DNA from: an uncultured Thermoanaerobaculia bacterium
GTDB lineage: Bacteria; Acidobacteriota; Thermoanaerobaculia; Multivoradales; Multivoraceae
Direction of reading: 5' to 3'
Length of the DNA: 64,000 nt
NCBI GenBank assembly: GCA_951812325.1
Contig: OX638294.1
Location: forward strand, 2,272,859-2,336,858
The translations under genes and the position numbers were made by a program. The notes beneath the pieces are model-generated. The model was not told the origin of the DNA. It searched no databases and worked only from the letters and a program-made list of their open reading frames with translations. How positions within the stretch are numbered: position 1 is the stretch's first letter; each line of letters opens with the position of its first letter. Below are positions 1 to 11,719 of the stretch, one piece after another.

Positions 1-229
1 CCGTGTCGTCCGCGACTTCGCAGAAGCCCGGCGCCACGGCGACGAAGCGGCGGGCGCCGCCGGCGGCCGGCTGGTAGCTCAGCTCGCCCGGCCGCAGCGT
101 GCTGATCAGCGCCGTGTGCCCGGGCAGGATGCCCATGTCGCCCTTGCGACCGGGCAGGCCGACATCCGAGCACTCGACCTCGAGCAGTTTTCGGGCGTGG
201 GTTACCAGGATGAGGTTCAGGCCGGCCAC
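1..229 (-). CDS. atpC: F1 ATP synthase epsilon subunit, N-terminal part (runs off window start)
   Basis: Encodes the first 76 residues of the epsilon subunit, the small rotor and regulatory subunit of F1-ATPase. After a GTG start at 229 the protein opens with a beta-strand region and contains GRKGDMGILPGHTALIS, the typical epsilon beta-sandwich signature with its PGHT turn. The gene continues past position 1. The start is chosen from the conserved N-terminus (AGLNLILVTHARK) and an upstream GGAG. It lies 35 nt after atpD and is the last visible gene of the cluster. The identification from motif and position is firm; the C-terminal helices, which decide the inhibitory function, are not visible. 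Confidence 0.9.
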   Translation of the reverse strand, partial: MAGLNLILVTHARKLLEVECSDVGLPGRKGDMGILPGHTALISTLRPGELSYQPAAGGARRFVAVAPGFCEVADDT

Positions 230-264
230 GTTTCATTCACTCCGCTCGTTCCGTTCCAGGCCGC

Positions 265-1902
<1,638 letters not shown>

Positions 1903-2805
1903 CTAGCCCTCCAGGGCGTTGGCGCCGGACACGACCTCGATCAGCTCGGTGGTGATCTCGGCCTGGCGCGAGCGGTTGTATTGCAGGGTCAGCGCGTCAA
2001 TCAGTTCGCCGGCGTTCTTCGTCGCGCTGTCCATCGCGGTCATCCGGGCAGCGTGCTCGGCGGCCTGCGACTCGAGCAGCACCCGGTAGATCTGGAAGGT
2101 GACGAAGCGCGGCAGCAGGTCGTTCAGGATCTCGGCCTCGGACGGCTCGTACAGGTAGTCGCGGTGACTCTCTCCCGCGCCGCCGCCCTCCGGGCCCGTC
2201 ACGTCCTCGCGGGCAATCGGCAGCAGACGCTCCCACGTGACCCGCTGGCTGAGCACCGAGATGAACTCGTTGTACACGGCATACACCGCGTGGTACTCGC
2301 CGTCGGAGAACGCCTTCGAGACCTCGGCCGCCAGCTCCTGGGCCGTCGCGTAGCTCAGCTCCCGGAACAGCCCCCGGCGGACGCCGCGCAGCGGCGCGCC
2401 GCGGTGCGTGAAGAAGTCGGCGCCGCGGTTGCCGAGCGCCAGGATCTCGCCGCCGCCGTTGAGCTGCGCCATTTCCTGCTCGGCCCGGCGCTGGACGTGG
2501 GCGTTGAACGCACCGCACAGACCCTTGTCGCCGGTGACCACGAGCACCAGGGTCCTGCCGGCGCCGGCCCGTTCGTCTCCCCCACCCTCGGGCGGACTCA
2601 GCAGCGGGTGCTCCACCTCACCGGCCGCCACGGCGGCCAGGTGCTCCGTCACCTTGCGCAGTTCCAGCGCGTAGGGCCTCGTCGCGAGGATCTGGTCCTG
2701 GGCGCGGCGCAGCTTCGCCGCGGCGACCATCTTCATCGCCTTGGTGATCTGCTGCGTGTTCTTCACCGAGCGGATGCGCCGGCGAAGATCGATCAGGCTC
2801 GCCAT
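1903..2805 (-). CDS. atpG: F1 ATP synthase gamma subunit
   Basis: Central-stalk gamma subunit that turns inside the alpha3beta3 head. The 300-residue protein starts MASLIDLRRRIRSVKNTQQI and continues TKAMKMVAAAKLRRAQ, the diagnostic N-terminal helix. It ends with the matching C-terminal helix (ALTLQYNRSRQAEITTELIE), which pairs with the first to form the coiled-coil shaft. A short Gly/Glu-rich segment (PPEGGGDERAGAG) near residue 72 is a variable loop insertion, and a second one (GPEGGGAGES) occurs near residue 200. The gene sits 28 nt after atpA, so co-transcription is expected. The length is normal for the family, slightly longer because of the two loops. Confidence 0.97.
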   Translation of the reverse strand: MASLIDLRRRIRSVKNTQQITKAMKMVAAAKLRRAQDQILATRPYALELRKVTEHLAAVAAGEVEHPLLSPPEGGGDERAGAGRTLVLVVTGDKGLCGAFNAHVQRRAEQEMAQLNGGGEILALGNRGADFFTHRGAPLRGVRRGLFRELSYATAQELAAEVSKAFSDGEYHAVYAVYNEFISVLSQRVTWERLLPIAREDVTGPEGGGAGESHRDYLYEPSEAEILNDLLPRFVTFQIYRVLLESQAAEHAARMTAMDSATKNAGELIDALTLQYNRSRQAEITTELIEVVSGANALEG

Positions 2806-2833
2806 CGTTCGGACCTACCTCAGAATGTCCCGT

Positions 2834-4378
<1,545 letters not shown>

Positions 4379-4402
4379 GTTCTCTCTACTCCCTTTGGGG
4401 TG

Positions 4403-4421
4403 CGCCCCGGGCTTCGGGGCG
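4403..4421. other. intercistronic hairpin between atpH and atpA
   Basis: A perfect 7-bp GC inverted repeat (CGCCCCG / CGGGGCG) with a 5-nt loop lies in the 83-nt spacer between atpH and atpA. No T-tract follows, so an RNA processing or stability element is more likely than a terminator. This is an inference from sequence only. Confidence 0.4.
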
Positions 4422-4461
4422 TCTTCGAAGTGCTGACTTTGCTAACTCGCCGACTCCGCCG

Positions 4462-5010
4462 TCAACCTGGATTCCCCTCTGTCAACCTGGACTCAAGCGC
4501 GGCCAACTGGCCCCGAACGCTGGCGTCGTAGCGGTAACTCCCGAACTGGGCCACGAAGCCGCCGATCAGGCTGGGGTCGACCCGACTCTCCAACCGCACC
4601 TCGGCGCAGGAGAGCCGCTCGAGGGCTCTCCTGAGCCGCGCCTGCTGCTCGGCATCAAGCGCCTCGGCAGCGGTCACGGTGGCGCTGACCACGCCACGGG
4701 CGCGGTCGAGCAGGTCGTCGATCGCTTCGAGGATCGCCGGCAGGTGCACGAGGCGGTAATTGTCGAGCAGCAGCCGCAGCAGCCGCCGCGTCAACCCGCC
4801 GGCCTCCAGCATGCCTGCGATCTCGTCGACCACCTCCCGCCTGGTCGCCGGCGGCACGCCGGGGTTCGAGGCCATCCGCCCCAACCGCGGCACGGCGCGC
4901 ATCGCGGCGGCGAAGGCGGCCAGTTCGTCACGGCTGGCCTCGGCCACGTCGAGCGACCCGGCGGCGCCCATCAGCGCCTGCGCGTAGGGCCGCGCGTACC
5001 GGTAGATCAT
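4462..5010 (-). CDS. atpH: F1 ATP synthase delta subunit (OSCP)
   Basis: Peripheral-stalk delta subunit linking the b/b' stator to the alpha subunits. The 182-residue protein starts MIYRYARPYAQALMGAA, typical of the family. Its C-terminal domain carries the conserved pattern VDPSLIGGFVAQFGSYRYDASVRG followed by QLAALESRL, the usual delta signature. The ATG overlaps the atpF stop by 4 nt (ATGA), giving translational coupling of stator subunits. The last codons lie in a short direct repeat (GTCAACCTGGA on the plus strand at 4461 and 4481) that contains the stop codon, so the C-terminus may have shifted by slippage. Confidence 0.95.
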   Translation of the reverse strand: MIYRYARPYAQALMGAAGSLDVAEASRDELAAFAAAMRAVPRLGRMASNPGVPPATRREVVDEIAGMLEAGGLTRRLLRLLLDNYRLVHLPAILEAIDDLLDRARGVVSATVTAAEALDAEQQARLRRALERLSCAEVRLESRVDPSLIGGFVAQFGSYRYDASVRGQLAALESRLTEGNPG

Positions 5011-5630
5011 CGTGCGTCCGCTCCGGAGGACGTCTCGTCGGCGCGGCTCTCCAGGCTGAGCAGCCCGCGGTCGAGGATGCGCCGGCGCGCGGCCGAATCG
5101 ACCTCCCGCTCCAGGCGTGCGGTGGCCAGGCTGGTCGCGAGTCGCGCCGCGTGCTGCGCGAGCTCGACCCGGGCGCGTGCGGCTCGGCTCCGGATCTCGG
5201 CGCGGGTCTGCTCCATCATCCGCTGCCGTTCGCGCTCGGCCAGCGCGACGATCTCCTCCGCCTCGCGCTCGCCCTGCCGCTTCGCGCGCCCGACGGCCTC
5301 CGCGACCTCCGCTTCCAGCGCAGCCAGCTGATCGGCAAGGCCTTCGCGCAACTCGCCGGCGTCGGCCCGCTGCCGGCGGGCCGTCATCAGGCTGTCGCGG
5401 ATCTGAATTCGCCGATTCTCCAACGCGGCGGCAGCCTTGGGCCAGATCAGATAGCCGAGACCGCCGAAGAAGACGAGCATGTTGAACCAGGAGAAGAACC
5501 AGCGCGGCAGGCCGAGGAAGCTCGTCGACTCGCCGTGGCCGCCGACATCGGCGCCGAACGCCGCGGCTGCGCCCGCGAACAGCGTCGCGAACAGCACCGC
5601 AACGACGGGCTTCGCGCCCACCCGGTTCAC
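5007..5630 (-). CDS. atpF: F0 ATP synthase b subunit
   Basis: Peripheral-stalk b subunit. The 207-residue protein has an N-terminal hydrophobic segment that looks like a signal peptide (residues about 8-27, ending near AAAFGAD). The real membrane anchor follows at about 42-65 (PRWFFSWFNMLVFFGGLGYLI), then comes a long charged helix rich in Arg, Glu and Ala that forms the stator coiled coil. The b subunits of several phyla carry such a cleavable leader. The gene overlaps atpH downstream (ATGA) and the b' gene upstream by 4 nt, so b', b and delta are translationally coupled. The call rests on architecture and position. Confidence 0.9.
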   Translation of the reverse strand: MNRVGAKPVVAVLFATLFAGAAAAFGADVGGHGESTSFLGLPRWFFSWFNMLVFFGGLGYLIWPKAAAALENRRIQIRDSLMTARRQRADAGELREGLADQLAALEAEVAEAVGRAKRQGEREAEEIVALAERERQRMMEQTRAEIRSRAARARVELAQHAARLATSLATARLEREVDSAARRRILDRGLLSLESRADETSSGADAR

Positions 5631-6049
5631 GACGGCGCTCCCATCAGTTTCGCGGTCATCTCCGCAGCGAGACGCTCGGCACGGACCTCGAGAGTCCGGC
5701 GCTGTTCGGCCGTCTCCGCGTCCAGCGAGGCAATCGCCTGCCGGAGCTCCGCGTCCGCCTCCTGCCGCGCCTCGGCGACCATCCGCTCGCGGGCCTGCTG
5801 CGCCTCGCGCCTCATCTCGTCGCGGCGGGCGGCCGCCTCGACCCGGGCTTCCTTCAGCTTCTCGCGCTGCTCCTCGATTCTCGCCTCGACTTCGGCCTGA
5901 GCCTGGTCGAACGTCTCCTGCGCGGTCGCGACCTCGCTATCCCGCTCCCGGAGCATCTTCATGACCGGTCCGATGAGAAAGATCCGCACCACCACATAGG
6001 TGGCCCAGAAAATCGCCATGATGACCAGGAGGCTGGCGTCGAAATCCAC
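5627..6049 (-). CDS. atpF': F0 ATP synthase b' subunit
   Basis: Second peripheral-stalk subunit (b'). From GTG 6049 it is 140 residues: a membrane anchor at about 4-26 (DASLLVIMAIFWATYVVVRI) and then a charged coiled coil (residues 35-130) with the ERDSEVATAQ pattern of b/b' proteins. The frame is open upstream to 6247, but the added residues are Pro/Arg-rich and unlike the family. A GGGACGAG stretch precedes GTG 6049. It is the first gene of the cluster. Separate b and b' genes are typical of phototrophs, alphaproteobacteria and some other phyla. No a-subunit or c-subunit gene lies upstream. Confidence 0.88.
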   Translation of the reverse strand: MDFDASLLVIMAIFWATYVVVRIFLIGPVMKMLRERDSEVATAQETFDQAQAEVEARIEEQREKLKEARVEAAARRDEMRREAQQARERMVAEARQEADAELRQAIASLDAETAEQRRTLEVRAERLAAEMTAKLMGAPS

Positions 6050-6323
6050 AGCTACTCGTCCCGCGGTCGTCCGGGTCTGTTTCTCTCGGGCCTTGGTGTT
6101 CCGACGTTGATCCGGCTCAGTCGTTCCGGGTCTTCCGGGTTCCTGCGGAGCCGGTTCCTCAGGGCTGCTCGACACAACGAGCGCCAACCCCCGCAAGGCA
6201 CTGCCAACGTCTCTCGCCCGGCCCCGAAAGCGGCGGTAACGTAACACGGCTGCCCTGGGTGGTCAACGGCCGCGTCCGAGTCTCGTGAACAGCGTGGATG
6301 CGGTCCTCAGGTGGCGCCGCGAA

Positions 6324-6372
6324 TTTCGACAGCAGTCGAAAACGCTCGCGGACATTTCCACTGCAGTCGAAA
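6324..6372. promoter_or_regulatory. two tandem palindromes in the atp-ftcD divergent spacer
   Basis: TTTCGAC-AGCA-GTCGAAA (6324-6341, a perfect 7+7 inverted repeat) is followed 31 nt later by TTTCCAC-TGCA-GTCGAAA (6355-6372, one mismatch). Two similar dyads about three helical turns apart between divergent genes look like a dimer-binding operator pair. They lie about 275 bp upstream of the atpF' start and 130 bp upstream of ftcD. The rest of the 6050-6502 spacer shows no convincing gene. The cognate regulator is unknown. Confidence 0.5.
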
Positions 6373-6502
6373 ACACTGGTAGTCTGACGCGCCGTGGCAG
6401 CCGCAATGATGGGCGCCGGCTTGGCAGGACGCCCCGCTCCCGGGCCAGGCAAATGCACACGCCGTCGCCGGGTCGGCGGAACCCGCCGTCTACACTGACC
6501 GC

Positions 6503-7402
6503 ATGGTCCGCCTGGAATGCGTGCCCAACCTCAGCGAGGGCCGGCGCGGAGACGTGGTCGCCGCCTGCGTGGAGGCCGCGTCGACACCCGGCGTCCAGGT
6601 TCTCGACGTGTCCTCCGACCCGGACCACAACCGGACCGTGCTGACCCTGCTCGGCGAGGCCGACGATCTGGTGCGGGCGGTCGAGGCGCTTGCCGAAACG
6701 GCGATCGGGTGCATCGACGTTGCCCGTCACCAGGGCGTTCATCCCTTCCTGGGCGCCTTGGATGTCGTACCGTTCGTGCCGCTTGAACACCACGCGATGC
6801 CGGCGGCGATCGAGGCGGCGCACCGCGCCGGGGACGTGCTCGCCGGGCTCGGCCTGCCCGTGCTCTTTTACGGCGAGGCCGCCGCGGAGCCCGTGCGAGC
6901 CGCGCTCGCCGACCATCGGCGCGGCGGCCTGGCGCGCCTGGCGGAGCGGATGGCGAGTGGCGAGTGGCCGCCCGACCGCGGACCGAGCCGGCTTCACCCG
7001 GCCGGCGGCGCGGTGTGCGTCGGCGCGAGGCCGCCCCTGGTGGCCTTCAACCTGCTACTCGATACGGACCGGCGCGGCGCGGCGAAGCGGATCGCATCGT
7101 CGCTGCGGGAATCCGGCGGCGGTCCGCCGGGCGTGCGCGCGCTCGGCTTCTTTCTCGAGCGCCGCGGACGGGCCCAGGTCAGCGTCAACCTGACCGACTG
7201 CGATCGAACCTCGCTGCTCGATGTCGTCCGCAAGGCCGACGAACTCGCCCGGGCCGGCGGCGTCCAGGTCGTCGAAACCGAGCTGATCGGGCTCGCGCCG
7301 CGCAGGACCGTGCCGCCGGCGGGCGCCGCGGCCCTGCGGCTGCCCGGGCTCTCGGACCGCCAGATCCTGGAGACCCGGCTCCAGCTCCGCCGCCAGAACT
7401 AG
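6503..7402 (+). CDS. ftcD: glutamate formimidoyltransferase
   Basis: Transfers the formimino group of N-formimino-L-glutamate to tetrahydrofolate, the last step of one histidine degradation route and an entry to one-carbon metabolism. The 299-residue protein begins MVRLECVPNLSEGRR, the hallmark of the family. It contains DPDHNRTVLTLLG and the segment DVARHQGVHPFLGALDVVPFVP, where the catalytic His lies, plus VAFNLLLDT and VSVNLTD, typical of the second half. It corresponds to the transferase domain only; the cyclodeaminase domain of the animal fusion is absent. No other hut gene is nearby. It diverges from the atp cluster. Confidence 0.92.
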   Translation: MVRLECVPNLSEGRRGDVVAACVEAASTPGVQVLDVSSDPDHNRTVLTLLGEADDLVRAVEALAETAIGCIDVARHQGVHPFLGALDVVPFVPLEHHAMPAAIEAAHRAGDVLAGLGLPVLFYGEAAAEPVRAALADHRRGGLARLAERMASGEWPPDRGPSRLHPAGGAVCVGARPPLVAFNLLLDTDRRGAAKRIASSLRESGGGPPGVRALGFFLERRGRAQVSVNLTDCDRTSLLDVVRKADELARAGGVQVVETELIGLAPRRTVPPAGAAALRLPGLSDRQILETRLQLRRQN

Positions 7403-7445
7403 CCTCGGACTCTTGGCGCGCGGCCGCGAAGCGGCGAGCTCACGC

Positions 7446-8960
7446 TCACGCGCCGGCCGAGAACAGGCTTCGCCGCAGGCGCCGCGGCATGCCGTCGAAC
7501 GATCCGGACGACATCGTGACCAGGACGTCGCCGGGCCGGGCCTCGGCCAGGGCGCTCTCGTGCAGCGCGTCGTTCGAGTCGCAGACTGTCGCCGCGGCCC
7601 CGAGTCGCCCGATATCCGCCGCCAACCGCTCCGGGTCGAAGCCCTCCCCGCCCAGGCGCTCGCGGTGGAACACCGGGGCCAGAAAGACGCGATCGGCCGA
7701 CGCCAGCGCGGCCGCGAGGTCGGCGGCGAACTGACGACGGCCGGCGGTCAGGCTTCGAGGCTCGAACAGGGCCACCAGCCGGCGGCCGGGGAAGCGCTGC
7801 CGCAACGCCGAGAGCGACGCCGCGATCTCCGACGCATGGTGGGCGAAGTCGTCGATCACGACGACGCCGGCCGCCTCCGCGACGACTTCGAGCCGGCGCT
7901 TGACGCCGCGGAACGTGGCCAGGGCCTCCAGCACGGCCTCGGGATCCAGACCATCGGCCCGCGCCGCCAGCCAGACCGCCGTCGCATTCGCCGCGTTGTG
8001 TTCGCCCCAGACGCCGAGTTCGATCCGTTGCCGGCCGCCCGCCTCTTCCAGCTCGAACGCAATGCCGTTCTCGCGGCTCTCGATTGGACCGGCGAGCCGC
8101 ACGTCGCCAGACCCGGCAGTCCTGCTCCCGGCGCCCGTGGTCCCACTGCCGTTGCTCGCGGCGCCCCTGCTCGCACTGCCCTCGGTCCCGGCGCCGTTGG
8201 TCACGGTGCTGCTGGTCACGCCGCCGTTGGTCCCGGCGCCATAGGTCACGACCCGGCACGGGCTCGCCCTGGCCACCCGCTCGACGGCCGGGTAGTCGGC
8301 GCAGGCGATGAGCAGTCCGCTCGCCGGCAGCCGCTCGACCAGACCGAGGAAAGCCCGTTCCAGGCCCTCGAAGTCCGGATAGAGGTCGACGTGGTCGTGC
8401 TCCAGGCTGGTCAGAATCACGGTCTCCGGCCGGTAGTGCCAGAACTTCGGACCGCGGTCGAAGTAGGAGGCGTTGTATTCGTCGCCCTCGATGGCGAAAC
8501 GCGGCCCGCCGCCGAGCGCGAATCCGGACGGCAGCCCGATCGGCGCGCCGCCGATGAGATACCCCGGATCGGCGCCGGCGCGGGAGTAGACCCAGGCGGC
8601 CATCGCAGTGGTCGTCGTCTTGCCGTGGCTGCCGGCGACGACCAGCGGCCGCCGGTCACGGAGCACGAACCGGTCCAGCGCTTCGGGCATCGACAACCGC
8701 GGCAGGCCGAGTTGCTCGGTCGCCATCGCCTGCGGGTTCGTCCGCGGGACCGCGTTGCCGACGATGACCAGGTCCGGCCGCGGCTCCAGGTGGGCCGGGT
8801 CGTAGCCGACCAGCGGTTCGATGCCGGCGTCGGCCAGCAGCTCACTGGTTGGCGGATAGAGGGGCGCGTCCGAGCCGCGCACCCGGTGGCCCAGCTCCCG
8901 CAGCAGGCAGGCGAGCGGCGCCATGCCGGTGCCGCCGATCGCGATCAGGTGGATGTCCAG
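7446..8960 (-). CDS. mpl: UDP-MurNAc:L-alanyl-gamma-D-glutamyl-meso-DAP ligase (murein recycling)
   Basis: Mur-ligase family enzyme that attaches recycled murein tripeptide to UDP-MurNAc. The P-loop GSHGKTTTT is at about 110-118, followed by EGDEYNASYFDRGPKF, which distinguishes Mpl from MurC, and by SLEHDHVDLYPD. The first ATG is at 8924, but the Rossmann strand (DIHLIAIGGTG) begins earlier. The best start is CTG 8960 with GAGGAG 5 nt upstream, giving 504 residues. A Gly/Ser/Thr-rich insertion at about 241-287 is low-complexity and absent from ordinary Mpl. It is the last gene of the minus-strand operon that also holds murI and an amidase, consistent with wall recycling. Confidence 0.9.
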   Translation of the reverse strand: MDIHLIAIGGTGMAPLACLLRELGHRVRGSDAPLYPPTSELLADAGIEPLVGYDPAHLEPRPDLVIVGNAVPRTNPQAMATEQLGLPRLSMPEALDRFVLRDRRPLVVAGSHGKTTTTAMAAWVYSRAGADPGYLIGGAPIGLPSGFALGGGPRFAIEGDEYNASYFDRGPKFWHYRPETVILTSLEHDHVDLYPDFEGLERAFLGLVERLPASGLLIACADYPAVERVARASPCRVVTYGAGTNGGVTSSTVTNGAGTEGSASRGAASNGSGTTGAGSRTAGSGDVRLAGPIESRENGIAFELEEAGGRQRIELGVWGEHNAANATAVWLAARADGLDPEAVLEALATFRGVKRRLEVVAEAAGVVVIDDFAHHASEIAASLSALRQRFPGRRLVALFEPRSLTAGRRQFAADLAAALASADRVFLAPVFHRERLGGEGFDPERLAADIGRLGAAATVCDSNDALHESALAEARPGDVLVTMSSGSFDGMPRRLRRSLFSAGA

Positions 8961-9262
8961 GGCGGCTCCTCGAGCTGATCGAGCGGGGCGGATGCGGGCA
9001 GGACCGGGCGCTCAGCCAGCCGGATGATCGCCGCAGCGCCCCGAACGCGGCAGACCGGCGTCCCATCGAAGACGCCAGGCACGACGTGCAGGTCAGCCGC
9101 CCCGCCGCCCGCGCCCCCGCCCGGCCCGCGTCTCCGGGACCCGTACCGGTGGATCCCGGGGGGTGTGCCTCGAAGGCGGATCACGCCGCGCCGGCGCGAG
9201 CGCAGGCGTCCCCGCGACCCGTGGCCCGACATCCCGCTACGTGCGCGACGGTCAACCCGCAC
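8945..9262 (-). CDS. small Arg/Gly-rich hypothetical protein
   Basis: Open frame of 105 codons from GTG 9262, 35 nt after rph and overlapping the CTG-start mpl by 16 nt. The N-terminal half is Arg/Gly-rich and low-complexity; the C-terminal half (ADLHVVPGVFDGTPVCRVRG, then AAAIIRLAERP) is more protein-like. I recognise no family. RdgB often follows rph, but none of its motifs are here. Position in the operon supports it; composition argues against it. It may be non-coding leader to mpl. Confidence 0.3.
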   Translation of the reverse strand: MRVDRRARSGMSGHGSRGRLRSRRRGVIRLRGTPPGIHRYGSRRRGPGGGAGGGAADLHVVPGVFDGTPVCRVRGAAAIIRLAERPVLPASAPLDQLEEPPWTST

Positions 9263-9297
9263 GATGACGACGCAGACGCAGCCTGTCCGGCATCCCG

Positions 9298-10140
9298 CTA
9301 TCCACGCGGCGGCCGCCCCCAGAGACTCGCCTCGTCCCGGGTCGCGGCCGGCCCGCGTCGGCGACGATCCAGAACCTCATCCACCTCGGCCAGCCGTTCC
9401 GCAAGCGTGCTCTCCTGCAGTTCCTTCAAGTCCGCAATCCCCGCCAGGGCGAGATCGAGCAGGCCATCGAACTCAGGCCGCGTGAAAACCCGGCCCTCCG
9501 CGGTCCCCTGCACCTCGATCAGGCTGCCGCCGCCGGTCGCCACCACGTTCAGATCGACGTCGGCGTCCCGGTCCTCGACGTACTCGAGGTCCAGCAGCAG
9601 CTCGTCCTCGCAGATTCCGACCGACACCGCGGCGACGGAGTGAACCAGCGGCCAGGCCTTCAGGTCGCCCTCGAGCAGCATCCTGGCGAGCGCCGCGACG
9701 ACCGCGACCCAGGCGCCGGTGATCGACGCCGTCCGGGTGCCGCCGTCGGCCTGGATCACGTCGCAATCGACGGCGATCGTGACTTCCGGGAGCTTGCGCA
9801 GGTTGACCGCGGATCTGAGCGAGCGGCCAATCAGGCGCTGGATCTCGGAGGTGCGCCCCGACGGACGGCCACGCGACACTTCCCGCCTCGAGCGGGTCAG
9901 CGTCGCCCGCGGCAGCATCGCGTACTCGGCGGTCAGCCAACCCTGTCCCTTGCCGACCAGAAAGGGCGGAACCCGCCGCTCGACGCTGGCGGAACAGAGG
10001 ACCCTGGTGTCGCCGCACGCCACCAGAGCCGAGCCCTCGGCGAACTTCATCGCGTCCAGTTCGATCGACACCGGCCGCAGGGCCGACGCCGACCGACCGC
10101 CGCTGCGTACAAAGCCTGCTGATCGTTCTGCTCCAGTCAC
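9298..10140 (-). CDS. rph: ribonuclease PH
   Basis: Phosphorolytic 3'-5' exoribonuclease that trims tRNA 3' ends. The 280-residue protein has the conserved opening [35 protein letters not shown] and [14 protein letters not shown]. It also has the phosphate/metal site region [19 protein letters not shown]. The C-terminal [12 protein letters not shown] is also typical. GTG 10140 is taken as the start rather than an upstream codon because AGGAGG precedes it by 10 nt and it forms a GTGA overlap with the murI stop. The coupling to murI and the amidase is unusual for rph. Identification is secure. Confidence 0.95.
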   Translation of the reverse strand: MTGAERSAGFVRSGGRSASALRPVSIELDAMKFAEGSALVACGDTRVLCSASVERRVPPFLVGKGQGWLTAEYAMLPRATLTRSRREVSRGRPSGRTSEIQRLIGRSLRSAVNLRKLPEVTIAVDCDVIQADGGTRTASITGAWVAVVAALARMLLEGDLKAWPLVHSVAAVSVGICEDELLLDLEYVEDRDADVDLNVVATGGGSLIEVQGTAEGRVFTRPEFDGLLDLALAGIADLKELQESTLAERLAEVDEVLDRRRRGPAATRDEASLWGRPPRG

Positions 10141-10970
10141 CGTACGTCCACCTCCTGAGTTTGCATCCCGGTCTCGTTCACGTCGACCCACTCCAGGGCG
10201 ACCGGTTCGCCGAGAATCCGCTCCGCGAGTCTGGCAAATCGGGAACCGGCGTCGGTGGCGAAGAGTCTCACACCCGGGGCCTTCGGCGCACTCCCGCCGT
10301 GCCCATCGCCCTTCGGAAACTGCCGGGCCACCGCCTGGCTCGTCGATTCGGCCGAGTCCACCAGGCTCACGCCCGGCCCGCAGACCCGCTCCAGCACCCC
10401 GCGCAGCAGTGGATAGTGCGTACAGCCGAGCAGCAGCGTGTCGATCTTCGCCTCGAGCAATGGTTCGAGATAGCGACCGACGATCCGTTCCGTGATCTCG
10501 TCGTCCTCCCAGCCCTCCTCGACCAAGGGCACGAGCAGCGGACAGGCCCGCTGACTGACCAGCAGCTCCGGGTTCAGCCGCCGGATCGCGTGCTCGTAGG
10601 CGCCCGACCGCACCGTCGATTCGGTGGCGATCACGCCGACGTGCCGGCCGGCCGCCGCCACCGCCGACGAGGCGCCCGGCTCCAGCACGCCCCAGTGCGG
10701 GGTCCGCAAGTCCAGGTCCTCGAGCGCCATGGCCGAGGCCGTGTTGCAGGCAACGACGAGAGCGTCGACGCCGCGCCGCTCCAGGAAGTCCACGTTGGCT
10801 CGCGTGTAGCCCAGCACCGTCCGCCGCGACTTCGTGCCGTAGGGCAGCCGCGCAGTATCGCCGAGGTAGAGGATCGTGGCGGCCGGCAGACGTCTTCGCA
10901 GCGCAGCGACCACCGTGAGGCCGCCGACGCCCGAATCGAAGACGCCGATCAGGGGCCCGGAACCGAACAC
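10137..10970 (-). CDS. murI: glutamate racemase
   Basis: Converts L-glutamate to D-glutamate for peptidoglycan. The 277-residue protein shows [10 protein letters not shown] (Asp 12), the catalytic cysteines in VACNTASA (Cys 75) and GCTHYPLL (Cys 183, His 185), and [15 protein letters not shown] 10970 is the preferred start, 2 nt after the stop of the GerMN gene, because the conserved fold begins 6 residues later. Upstream in-frame codons would add 35 Arg/Gly-rich residues. An insertion near residue 222 ([12 protein letters not shown]) is a variable loop. It is coupled to rph downstream by a GTGA overlap. Confidence 0.96.
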   Translation of the reverse strand: MFGSGPLIGVFDSGVGGLTVVAALRRRLPAATILYLGDTARLPYGTKSRRTVLGYTRANVDFLERRGVDALVVACNTASAMALEDLDLRTPHWGVLEPGASSAVAAAGRHVGVIATESTVRSGAYEHAIRRLNPELLVSQRACPLLVPLVEEGWEDDEITERIVGRYLEPLLEAKIDTLLLGCTHYPLLRGVLERVCGPGVSLVDSAESTSQAVARQFPKGDGHGGSAPKAPGVRLFATDAGSRFARLAERILGEPVALEWVDVNETGMQTQEVDVR

Positions 10971-10972
10971 GG

Positions 10973-11719
10973 TCAGACGCCGCCCGCCGTCCCCGCGTTC
11001 CGCGACCGGTCCGCCATCAGGGGACGGGTCGTGTCGACGTGACCGGCGAACGTCGGCCGCTGCTCGCCGTTCCACATCAGCACCACCCGATCCACGCCCA
11101 GGTTGTTCGCGGTCAGACTGTTCACGAGGCTGTAGACGGCGAGGAGCTCCCCGGTCAGTCCCATCGGCGGCCGTTCCAGAAGCAGCGCCGACCGGCCCGC
11201 CGCGCCGGCTGCCCCGGTTGCGGAACCGACCTCGACGGTCGTCAGGTCGACGTAGGCCACGCCGTCGATCAACTCCACCGCCAGCAGCCGGACCCCGGCC
11301 GGCAGAGCCGGAAACAGACCGTCTATTGGTACGGGCCGCCCGCCGTCGTCATCCACGTTCGCGGGAACCGGGATCGGGTCCGCGGTCTCCACTCCACGAG
11401 GACCTGCGATCAGCGCTTCGACGATCGCGGCGGCCGTCTTCTCCGCACTGTCCTCGGCACGGATCGGCCGCCGGTCGCAGCGAAGCGACCCGAGTGTGCC
11501 TGGAAAGCACAACGTGGCCAGGAAGTCCTCGCCCGGCGCCGCCGGTTCCATCTCCCCGTCGCCGGCCCCGCCCTCCCCTGGGCCGCCGCAACCGGCCAGG
11601 AACACCAGAACGACGACCGGCCACAGGCTCGACCGCGGGGGGATCACGAACCCGCCCCGCCGGGCAAGGCCCCGACGCGCGGTGGCCCGCAGCGCGGCGG
11701 CGCTCGGCTTCGAGATCAC
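10973..11719 (-). CDS. GerMN-domain lipoprotein
   Basis: Predicted exported lipoprotein of 248 residues. After a basic N-terminus a hydrophobic stretch ([16 protein letters not shown]) ends in the lipobox LAGC, whose Cys would be lipidated. The mature part has the GerMN pattern: [37 protein letters not shown] and [15 protein letters not shown]. GerMN domains occur in spore germination proteins and also in many non-sporulating Gram-negatives next to amidases, where they probably act at the wall. The gene overlaps the amidase gene upstream (ATGA) and murI starts 2 nt after it. Domain assignment is good; the function is inferred. Confidence 0.82.
   Translation of the reverse strand: MISKPSAAALRATARRGLARRGGFVIPPRSSLWPVVVLVFLAGCGGPGEGGAGDGEMEPAAPGEDFLATLCFPGTLGSLRCDRRPIRAEDSAEKTAAAIVEALIAGPRGVETADPIPVPANVDDDGGRPVPIDGLFPALPAGVRLLAVELIDGVAYVDLTTVEVGSATGAAGAAGRSALLLERPPMGLTGELLAVYSLVNSLTANNLGVDRVVLMWNGEQRPTFAGHVDTTRPLMADRSRNAGTAGGV

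Noticed and set aside
6263..6997. 244-codon minus-strand frame across the start of ftcD
   Set aside because: Overlaps a certain gene on the other strand and shows no domain. The palindromes explain the structured part.
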